A DNA stretch of 14,433 nt from an uncultured Odoribacter sp. (lineage in GTDB: Bacteria; Bacteroidota; Bacteroidia; Bacteroidales; Marinifilaceae): contig URJC01000032.1 in the NCBI GenBank assembly GCA_900548135.1, positions 1-14,433 of the forward strand. Reading direction: 5' to 3'. The notes beneath the pieces are model-generated. The model searched no databases and had not been told where the DNA came from. It saw nothing but the letters and a program-made list of their open reading frames with translations. Positions 7,066 to 13,222 of the stretch are shown one piece after another (position 1 is the first letter of the stretch; the number at the start of each line of letters is the position of its first letter). A program made the translations under genes and the position numbers.

Positions 7066-8394
7066 TTATTTTATCTCTTTCAAATAAGCTTCAGAAAATA
7101 TCCGTCTCCCCCATACAGTCATCATCAATCCACGAAGAAACAAATACACCAAAAAGGCCAGCCATAACATATGATTGTCCGTAGCACCTGAAAAAACATA
7201 ATAGATTGCAAAAAAAGCAACAGCAGCCACAAGCATCGCCCACAACATTTGCCGGGTAGCTGTCGCCCCGATCAATATGCCATCCCAAAGAAAAGCTCCG
7301 AAACCTAGTAAAGGAATTGCCAGCACCCAATAAAAATAATTTCCGGCCACCTCTATGACTTGGCTATCATTGGTCAACAAACCCAGGAAATTCTTTCCTC
7401 CAATTCCATAAAGTAAAGTAAACAATACGGATAGCCCTACTCCCCAACCAAATAAATTCCGTACAGCGTGCCGGAGCTGCCGCAAGTTGCAAGCCCCGAT
7501 ATAACGCCCAGCCAAAGCTTCTGCTGCATAGGCAAAACCATCCATAATATAAGAAAACAAAGTAAACAACTGCATCAATAAAGTATTTACTGCCAGAATC
7601 ACATCCCCCTGCCGTGCCCCGGTAGAAGTAAAAAACGTAGTGACAGCAATCAGGCAAAAAGTCCTGAAAAAAATATCCCGGTTAACAACAAAGAAACGCT
7701 TCATTGCCGAAAAATGAAGACTCTCCCGTAAAGCAATACGCGAGCCCAAAGCAGCCTTATAATGCCTTCTCCACAAAAAAACGGCAATCAATAAACCGGA
7801 CCATTCTGCCACCACAGTTCCTAAGGCCACACCTTCCACCTTCATCCCCAGCACAAAAACAAAACACAAGCTACACAAAATATTAATAACATTTACAGCA
7901 ATAGCAATATACATAGGAAAACGGGAATTCTGCATTCCAATAAACCATCCCTTAAAGCCATACATAGCCAGGACCGCCGGAGCTCCCCATATACATACAC
8001 GGAAATAAGCAACAGCATACTCCTCCACCTCAACACTGGTGTCTATCAGCCAAAAAGCCAACCTTTCGACAGGATACTGCAACAGTAAAATACACAAAGA
8101 CGACAATAAACCGACACTGACAGCCTGAACCAACACCCGCATTTCGGCATCCGGATCCTTACGCCCGTAAGCCTGAGAGGTCAACCCACTGGTTCCCATC
8201 CGCAAAAATCCAAAATTCCAGTACAAAATATTAAACAATAGTCCACCTACCGCAATAGCTCCAATATATGCAGCAGCCCCTAAATGTCCCACGATGGTTA
8301 CATCTACAAGTCCCAATAGCGGAACTGTAATATTTGAAATAATTGAAGGGATAGCCAACCGTAAAATTCTACGGTTCATTAAATTACTTTTCAT
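7066..8394 (-). CDS. dinF: DinF-type MATE family efflux transporter
   Basis: A hydrophobic protein of about 442 residues with the twelve-helix pattern of the multidrug and toxic compound extrusion family. The N-terminal SNITVPLLGLVDVTIVGHLG, the FLRMGTSGLTSQAYG segment and the second-half FSYIMDGFAYAAEALAGRYIGA follow Escherichia coli DinF closely. Members export cationic or bulky compounds against a Na+ or H+ gradient across the inner membrane; the compound handled here is unknown. The frame extends to a TTG at 8400, but ATG at 8394 (11-base overlap with the upstream protease stop) or ATG at 8379 (4 bases after that stop) are better starts; 8394 is used here. The overlap implies transcription together with the C11 lipoprotein protease and probable translational coupling. 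Confidence 0.93.
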   Translation of the reverse strand: MKSNLMNRRILRLAIPSIISNITVPLLGLVDVTIVGHLGAAAYIGAIAVGGLLFNILYWNFGFLRMGTSGLTSQAYGRKDPDAEMRVLVQAVSVGLLSSLCILLLQYPVERLAFWLIDTSVEVEEYAVAYFRVCIWGAPAVLAMYGFKGWFIGMQNSRFPMYIAIAVNVINILCSLCFVFVLGMKVEGVALGTVVAEWSGLLIAVFLWRRHYKAALGSRIALRESLHFSAMKRFFVVNRDIFFRTFCLIAVTTFFTSTGARQGDVILAVNTLLMQLFTLFSYIMDGFAYAAEALAGRYIGACNLRQLRHAVRNLFGWGVGLSVLFTLLYGIGGKNFLGLLTNDSQVIEVAGNYFYWVLAIPLLGFGAFLWDGILIGATATRQMLWAMLVAAVAFFAIYYVFSGATDNHMLWLAFLVYLFLRGLMMTVWGRRIFSEAYLKEIK

Positions 8395-9583
8395 AAACAA
8401 CCTGCGGCCAACTCAATTCGAAATACCTATCATTCATATTTTGCCAGGTCCTTAATGGTATATAGGTAGATAATCCACTGAACTTATCAACCGGAAATAA
8501 TTTCCCATTAAATTTGGTGGTAGAAAAAGGATATATCATATCCGCAAGTAAAGAACTAAAAACTTCATATTGGGCTGTTGTCGCTACTTGCTTCAGGTAT
8601 TCACCCAAGTCAAAGAATACATTCTGATTATATGCAATCAGAGGATAACGCCACACCTCTGATGACGATAGCAAAGCAACTTCTTCGGCTCTCCCCTTCA
8701 ATATCTCCCGTACACATTCAGCCAAATCTTCCAACTTACTGGTCCTGGTCAATGCAATGGTACCACTCTGCCATTCTCCGCCCCATTGATGGTTTTCATA
8801 ATAATTTACAAATTCCCGGCATACCTGTTTTAATTCATCCTCCCCTCCCCAGAGTAAAGGCATGATCTTACTATAAGGCATTCCGTCAGCCATTATTTCT
8901 GCCGGAGAAGCTATAATATAATCAGCTTTATGCCTCAGCTCATAGACAACTTCTATGGCAGACATAAAACAAGCATCAAATAAAATAAAATGATATCCAT
9001 CGGGTAAAGCCGATTTCCACTCAGCTATCTCCATCTGACTATCCCCATACTGTCCTTCACCCGGATGTTCATCCTCTCCAATAATCTTTGTCTGAGGCAC
9101 ATTTCCTCTCCTCACACTAAATGCCCGGGCATTCGGAAAAGAAGCATTTGCAGGCAACCATCCGGTACCATGCGACCAGATGATCAAACCATAGGAAGAA
9201 GCCGGATATAATTCCTGAGTACGTCTCGTTACCCTCCTTACCACCTCAGGTGAAGCAGAATCTTCCTCGGGATATTGTTCGATTGTATCCAGCACACAAT
9301 TTCCTCCTTTATTTTCTATCGTCATCAGCACAGGATCCGCATAGACCGGATCATAATAAATGACCAGTCTTCCATTTACATGTCCCATGCCTTCTTTTAT
9401 TGCTTCTAAATTTTTCCAGGCATATCCATTAGCATCCAAGTTGTTATCTGCAGCCATATAAAGCAATACCGTACGCTCAATCACAGGCTGGACAGACTCA
9501 GATTTGTGACACCCCGATAAGAACAACCATATACATAAACCTATAACCCAGAAATTCACTCCGGATTTCAATTTCATCTTCAT
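8384..9583 (-). CDS. Clostripain-like (peptidase C11) cysteine protease lipoprotein
   Basis: The start has a basic end, a hydrophobic stretch and the lipobox FLSGC (Cys25), so the protein should be lipid-anchored after export. The C11 fold signature is complete: LLYMAADNNLD (40-50), the catalytic His in IWSHGTGW (His138) and the catalytic Cys in FDACFMS (Cys205), then ASPAEI and the downstream Tyr/Trp-rich end. C11 enzymes cut after Arg or Lys. Characterised Bacteroidales members (PmC11, fragipain) mature by self-cleavage in the loop after the active-site His. Here this loop holds Arg153, Arg158 and Arg159 as possible sites, and the His-Cys distance (67 residues) is about 20 longer than the 45-46 I recall for those enzymes. 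AAGGAG lies about 8 bases before the ATG at 9583, a clear ribosome binding site. The gene precedes and overlaps the MATE gene. Confidence 0.93.
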   Translation of the reverse strand: MKMKLKSGVNFWVIGLCIWLFLSGCHKSESVQPVIERTVLLYMAADNNLDANGYAWKNLEAIKEGMGHVNGRLVIYYDPVYADPVLMTIENKGGNCVLDTIEQYPEEDSASPEVVRRVTRRTQELYPASSYGLIIWSHGTGWLPANASFPNARAFSVRRGNVPQTKIIGEDEHPGEGQYGDSQMEIAEWKSALPDGYHFILFDACFMSAIEVVYELRHKADYIIASPAEIMADGMPYSKIMPLLWGGEDELKQVCREFVNYYENHQWGGEWQSGTIALTRTSKLEDLAECVREILKGRAEEVALLSSSEVWRYPLIAYNQNVFFDLGEYLKQVATTAQYEVFSSLLADMIYPFSTTKFNGKLFPVDKFSGLSTYIPLRTWQNMNDRYFELSWPQVVYEK

Positions 9584-9676
9584 ATTTTAACTCCTTATTA
9601 ACGGGGTGAAGATACGAAAAAGAATCCATTTTGTTTAAAAGCAAAATCATGATATGGTATTTTTTTCCCCGATAGA

Positions 9677-9706
9677 TTTGATTTATACGAGAAAACATTA
9701 TATTTG
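9677..9706 (+). promoter_or_regulatory. Promoter of the GNAT acyltransferase gene
   Basis: TTTG at 9677-9680 and TATATTTG at 9699-9706 are 18 bases apart, close to the TTTG-N19-TAnnTTTG Bacteroidetes sigma consensus. Transcription would start near 9713, giving a leader of about 75 bases before the ATG at 9790. Confidence 0.6.
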
Positions 9707-9789
9707 CCACCCAAAACAGGAGATATAAAACTATGGTGTAAAAATTATATCTTGCCTGAAAAAATGATATATCTCAAAATCTGCCAAGC

Positions 9790-10746
9790 ATGCAACCTGT
9801 CATTTATCCTGTTGAAAAAGATAAACTTATAGCTGAGCTGACCGAAGAACATTTTGTCCGGAAAACCAATAAGGCAGGAAATGAAATTTATACTTTCAAT
9901 TCACAAAATGCCCCGAACCTAATGAGAGAAGTCGGACGGATACGCGAACTGACATTCCGGAGTGCCGGTGGAGGTACCGGCAAAGAAATCGACATTGACG
10001 AATTTGATACAGCCGAAAGCACGCCTTATGAACAACTGATTGTATGGGATCCCAAAGAAAAAGAAATACTGGGAGGGTACCGTTATATATTATGTGACCA
10101 CCTCGCTCTAAACAAAGAAGGAGAACCTAACCTGGCTACGACAGAATTGTTTCGTTTTTCGGAATCTTTCAAAAAAAATTATCTGCCTAAAATGATTGAA
10201 TTGGGACGTTCGTTTGTACATCCACTTTATCAATCTACCCGTATGGGACGCAAATCTGTATTTGCCCTGGACAATCTATGGGACGGTTTAGGAGCACTGA
10301 CAGTAGATCATCCTGAAATAGAATATTTTTTTGGGAAAGTCACTATGTATACCAGCTTTAACATACAAGCCCGGAATATGATTCTTTTCTTCATGCAAAA
10401 ATATTTCCGGGACAACCAGCAATTGGTAACTCCAATACATTCGTTAGATGTAGGTATCGATAAAAAGAAAATGCAACAAATCTTCACCGGAAATAATTAC
10501 GATGAAGATTACAAGATCTTATCACATTATGTACGGGAACTGGGTGAAAATATTCCTCCTTTAGTGAATGCTTACATGAGCCTTTCCCCTTCGATGAAAA
10601 CTTTTGGTACGGCTGTTAATCCGGGATTTGGCGGAGTTGAAGAAACAGCAATCCTCATTAAAATTGCTGATGTGTATGAAGCTAAAAAGAAAAGGCATAT
10701 TGCCACTTATATCCCCAATCTCATCAATCGATTGAAAAAGAAATAA
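9790..10746 (+). CDS. GNAT-family N-acyltransferase, OlsB/GlsB (commendamide synthase-like, 'hemolysin') type
   Basis: A 318-residue soluble protein with the layout of acyl-carrier-protein-dependent N-acyltransferases: RIRELTFRSAGGG near 50-62, IVWDPKEKEILGGYRYI near 84-100, ELGRSFVHP (about 137-145), and a late SMKTFGTAVNPGFGGVEETAILI segment like the C-terminal FG.......FG.....L of OlsB. The OlsB family joins a 3-hydroxy fatty acyl group to ornithine. The Bacteroidales branch (GlsB/ChoA) uses glycine to make commendamide, the precursor of glycine and serine-glycine lipids of the envelope. From sequence alone glycine is the more likely acceptor in this lineage, but ornithine is not excluded. 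The O-acyltransferase partner (GlsA/OlsA) is not next to it, so it is encoded elsewhere or absent. It stands alone between its own promoter and a terminator. Confidence 0.8.
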   Translation: MQPVIYPVEKDKLIAELTEEHFVRKTNKAGNEIYTFNSQNAPNLMREVGRIRELTFRSAGGGTGKEIDIDEFDTAESTPYEQLIVWDPKEKEILGGYRYILCDHLALNKEGEPNLATTELFRFSESFKKNYLPKMIELGRSFVHPLYQSTRMGRKSVFALDNLWDGLGALTVDHPEIEYFFGKVTMYTSFNIQARNMILFFMQKYFRDNQQLVTPIHSLDVGIDKKKMQQIFTGNNYDEDYKILSHYVRELGENIPPLVNAYMSLSPSMKTFGTAVNPGFGGVEETAILIKIADVYEAKKKRHIATYIPNLINRLKKK

Positions 10747-10751
10747 TTGGC

Positions 10752-10793
10752 AACTAAGAGCTTTAGAATTTTTCGTTTTATAAGCTCTTAGTT
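10752..10793. terminator. Bidirectional terminator between convergent genes
   Basis: AACTAAGAGCTT (10752-10763) and AAGCTCTTAGTT (10782-10793) form a perfect 12-bp stem with an 18-base AT-rich loop. It starts 6 bases after the acyltransferase stop and ends 8 bases before the end of the pdxA-like gene on the other strand. T-rich sequence follows the stem on the plus strand and A-rich sequence flanks it, as expected for a shared terminator. Confidence 0.75.
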
Positions 10794-10800
10794 ACGATTT

Positions 10801-11895
10801 TCAATTTTCTTCCTTCTCCACTCCCGCAATTTGTTCTACATTCAGGTCACTTTCATTGCTATTGGAAGCAATATCATAATGCCGTAAAGGATTTTCCCCC
10901 AGTTCAGCATTCATAACCCGGTTATTATAGACATCAATAGCCAGATAAACTGCGCTCCGCATACCCGATTCGTCAGCAATTCCCTGTCCCGTGATATCAT
11001 AAGCCATCCCGTGAACTGTAGAAGTATATACAATAGGTAAACCAGCCAATAAGACAGCTCCACCATTTCCTTCAATAGTCTTAAAAGGAATCATCCCCTG
11101 ATCGTGATACATGGCCAGGATAACATCAAATTTCTCAAACTCTACTCCTGTAAACAAAGCCTCCGGAGCATAGGGTCCTAAAGCCATGATGCCATTGTTC
11201 CGGGCTTTTTCCATCGCAGGAATGATAATATTCTTTTCCTCCTCCCCATACAGACCATTTTCACCGACATGAGGATTCAACCCCAATACAGCAATCCGGG
11301 GCTTACGAATAGTAAAGTCCTTCCGTAAACAACTATCCAATAAACGAAGTTTATTATAGACATTATTAAAAGTAATATGCTCTGCCACTTCCTTAAAAGG
11401 CAAATGATTGGTGACAAATCCCATCTTCATCTTTTCACCTACCAATAAAGGCATCACATTACGCACCTCATACCGACTGGCAAAATAAGCAGGACAACCA
11501 GAAGCAGGCTGAAAAGAATTACACCCCTGCGGAGCACCAACCAAAACATCAATTCCTTTCTGATCCAGACAATCTAAAGCCGCATTCAATGCAACCATAG
11601 CTGCCTCATCCGATTCAGGTGTCTCCTGTCCCAGATCCACCTTTATCCCATCATCAACACAGTTTATAATGTTACAACGCTTCGCATTTGCATCCTGAGC
11701 TTTCTGTATACTATTCAAAGTAAAATTCTCTATATTCAAAGCCTTACGGTGATAGGCTGCAACTTTAGAAGAACCAAATAACAAAGGAGTACAAATCTCA
11801 CAGATTTTATTTTCTGCCATCATCTTTATTATCAATTCATAGCCAACACCATTGGCATCTCCGTGGGTAAACCCTACAATTAATCTATTTTCCAT
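10801..11895 (-). CDS. pdxA: PdxA-family metal-dependent dehydrogenase with altered substrate pocket
   Basis: At 364 residues it is full length for Bacteroidales PdxA, which oxidises 4-hydroxythreonine 4-phosphate with NAD in vitamin B6 synthesis. The scaffold is intact: GFTHGDANGVGYE at the start and the three metal-binding histidines in VTNHLP (His164), LNPHVGENG (His209) and YHDQG (His264), plus Lys272 in PFK. The substrate contacts of the E. coli enzyme are not: GHTE is replaced by GCPAY (133-137), the Asn before TLGLP is replaced by Val (VLLAGLP), and the Arg of RTSVDHGTA becomes Tyr in YTSTVHGMA. The INK loop is also changed (PQGCN). A redox activity on another, probably sugar-acid-like, substrate is the simplest inference. 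The gene is divergent from fucR and shares its 245-base upstream region, so a role in fucose or related sugar breakdown is possible but unproven. Confidence 0.88.
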   Translation of the reverse strand: MENRLIVGFTHGDANGVGYELIIKMMAENKICEICTPLLFGSSKVAAYHRKALNIENFTLNSIQKAQDANAKRCNIINCVDDGIKVDLGQETPESDEAAMVALNAALDCLDQKGIDVLVGAPQGCNSFQPASGCPAYFASRYEVRNVMPLLVGEKMKMGFVTNHLPFKEVAEHITFNNVYNKLRLLDSCLRKDFTIRKPRIAVLGLNPHVGENGLYGEEEKNIIIPAMEKARNNGIMALGPYAPEALFTGVEFEKFDVILAMYHDQGMIPFKTIEGNGGAVLLAGLPIVYTSTVHGMAYDITGQGIADESGMRSAVYLAIDVYNNRVMNAELGENPLRHYDIASNSNESDLNVEQIAGVEKEEN

Positions 11896-11915
11896 ATTTT
11901 AAACTCATTTGTCCG

Positions 11916-11935
11916 AATAAGTCCACTGACTTATT
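11916..11935. promoter_or_regulatory. Perfect inverted repeat in the pdxA leader
   Basis: AATAAGTC (11916-11923) and GACTTATT (11928-11935) form a perfect 8-bp dyad with a 4-base centre, 20 bases upstream of the pdxA-like start. It could be an operator for a dimeric regulator or a hairpin in the mRNA leader. Its sequence does not resemble the fuc decamer repeats. Confidence 0.35.
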
Positions 11936-12070
11936 TATTATTTTGGTAATCTATTGAAATAAAAGCTACTACAACATTTTAATGTATCACTCATTTTGCC
12001 TGAATACTCCTTATTCCCCCATTTTCAGACATCCGAACAACTGGATATCCAAACAACATCAAACACTAGA

Positions 12071-12078
12071 CAAAGATA
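12071..12078 (-). promoter_or_regulatory. Candidate -7 element for the pdxA-like gene
   Basis: The minus strand reads TATCTTTG, a perfect TAnnTTTG, in the divergent region. No good -33 element is seen, and the leader would be about 170 bases. It is the only perfect match I found in the right direction. The rest of the 11896-12131 gap is AT-rich; the only other structure noted is the pair of ATCCRAACAAC repeats (12031-12041, 12047-12057). Confidence 0.3.
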
Positions 12079-12108
12079 TAATTAATTAAGAGTTTTTCCA
12101 GCTTTTAT

Positions 12109-12139
12109 TTTGAAAACTAATTTTTAATTCATACGTTTG
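12109..12139 (+). promoter_or_regulatory. Promoter of fucR
   Basis: TTTG (12109-12112), exactly 19 bases, then TACGTTTG (12132-12139): a perfect match to the Bacteroidetes TTTG-N19-TAnnTTTG promoter. The predicted transcription start, about 12145-12147, falls at the edge of the tandem decamer repeat and downstream of the ATG at 12141, so the ATG at 12174 must be the real start. Confidence 0.7.
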
Positions 12140-12146
12140 CATGCAG

Positions 12147-12166
12147 ATCAGCATAGTTCAGCATAG
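12147..12166 (+). promoter_or_regulatory. Candidate FucR operator at fucR (tandem decamer)
   Basis: ATCAGCATAG (12147-12156) is followed directly by TTCAGCATAG (12157-12166). The pair begins 8 bases after the -7 element and covers the expected transcription start, so a protein bound here would block fucR transcription. The same arrangement recurs before fucI. Binding by FucR is inferred from position and recurrence. Confidence 0.6.
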
Positions 12167-12173
12167 TGGTGTA

Positions 12174-13160
12174 ATGACAAAGAAATTTTCTAACTCGATC
12201 TCAAAGGTTAACCTCATTATAGATACCATCAATGAAAAAATCATTGACGGTAGGTTGACTGTCGGAGATAATTTACCTTCTATCAATGGGATGAGTCAAC
12301 AATGCGGCGTATCACGTGATACTGTATTTAAAGCTTATACAGAACTAAAAACAAGAGGAATAATCGATTCAACTTCTACAAAAGGTTATTTCGTAAAAGA
12401 AAAACTTTATAATGTATTACTATTATTGGACACCTATTCCCCTTTTAAGGAAACTCTTTACCGCAATTTCACCGAAAATCTGGAAAACAAAGATTATAAA
12501 GTTGATGTCTTATTTCATCAATATAACGAACAGTTATTTAAAACCATCCTCCGGGACAGTATAGGACGCTATAGTTACTACCTCATCATGAATTTCAGCA
12601 ACGACCGTTTTTCAGAAGAACTGAATGCACTCCCGGCAAACAAACTGTTACTGTTGGACTTTGGAAACTTTGACAAAGGTGAATTTTCTTACATCTGTCA
12701 GGATTTTAACCAGGCATTCTATGATTGCCTGACAGAAGCAGATGAAAGATTCAGGCATTACCGGAAAATCATCCTGTTTTTCCCGAAAGAACTGATGCAC
12801 CCGGCTAGCGCCATTGACTACTTTGTCAGATATTGCAATGACAAAAAATTCGATTTCGAGGTAATCCACCGTACCCCGACTGAAAAAGACATTCAAGCCG
12901 GCTGTGCATACATTTGCCTTAAACAACAGGATTTGGTCAACGTGATCCGTACTTGCAATCGTTATAATTATAAGGTGGGAGAAGATATTGGTATCCTGAT
13001 CTATAATGATATGCCTGTACTCGAAATCATAAAAAAAGGAATATCTTCCATTTCTGTCGATTTTGCAGAAATGGGAAAAAAAGCAGCAGAATTTGTGAAA
13101 TCAAAACATAAAATACAGGAATACCTGCCTACCCGTTTGGTACTCAGAAATTCCCTTTAA
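12174..13160 (+). CDS. fucR: GntR-family transcriptional regulator of L-fucose utilisation
   Basis: A 328-residue regulator with a GntR winged helix-turn-helix at about residues 10-75 ([20 protein letters not shown] then [14 protein letters not shown]) and a long C-terminal domain (78-328) resembling the sugar-binding sensor of LacI-type proteins ([20 protein letters not shown] then [15 protein letters not shown]). This AraR-like layout is that of Bacteroides FucR, a repressor relieved by fucose. The frame is open from an ATG at 12141, but that codon precedes the predicted transcription start and its first 11 codons are operator sequence, so ATG 12174 ([10 protein letters not shown]) is preferred. 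fucI follows after 62 bases. The assignment to fucose rests on the adjacent fucI; the ligand is not readable from the protein alone. Confidence 0.87.
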   Translation: MTKKFSNSISKVNLIIDTINEKIIDGRLTVGDNLPSINGMSQQCGVSRDTVFKAYTELKTRGIIDSTSTKGYFVKEKLYNVLLLLDTYSPFKETLYRNFTENLENKDYKVDVLFHQYNEQLFKTILRDSIGRYSYYLIMNFSNDRFSEELNALPANKLLLLDFGNFDKGEFSYICQDFNQAFYDCLTEADERFRHYRKIILFFPKELMHPASAIDYFVRYCNDKKFDFEVIHRTPTEKDIQAGCAYICLKQQDLVNVIRTCNRYNYKVGEDIGILIYNDMPVLEIIKKGISSISVDFAEMGKKAAEFVKSKHKIQEYLPTRLVLRNSL

Positions 13161-13171
13161 ACAAAATAAAT

Positions 13172-13191
13172 TTCAGCACAGTTCAGCACAG
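13172..13191 (+). promoter_or_regulatory. Candidate FucR operator at fucI (tandem decamer)
   Basis: TTCAGCACAG occurs twice head to tail (13172-13181, 13182-13191), differing from the fucR copy only by C for T at the eighth base of each unit and by the first base of unit one. It sits in the 62-base fucR-fucI gap, 31 bases before the fucI start. A 7/8 match to the -7 element (TAAATTTC, 13167-13174) overlaps its left end, so fucI may have its own repressed promoter. Confidence 0.6.
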
Positions 13192-13222
13192 AAATTACAA
13201 ACAGATAACTAAAAAAAGTATT

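Noticed and set aside
8395..8400. TTG start for the MATE gene
   Set aside because: ATG codons at 8394 and 8379 follow at once and match the usual DinF N-terminus better.
9498..9710. 70-codon minus-strand frame over the start of the clostripain gene
   Set aside because: It overlaps the signal peptide region in another frame and shows no family features.
10891..10902. AGTTCAGCATTC, resembling one unit of the fuc decamer
   Set aside because: It is a single incomplete unit inside the pdxA-like coding sequence, and the codons explain it.
12141..12173. Upstream ATG and 11 extra codons of fucR
   Set aside because: The predicted transcription start lies after this ATG, and the codons are made of the tandem decamer operator.
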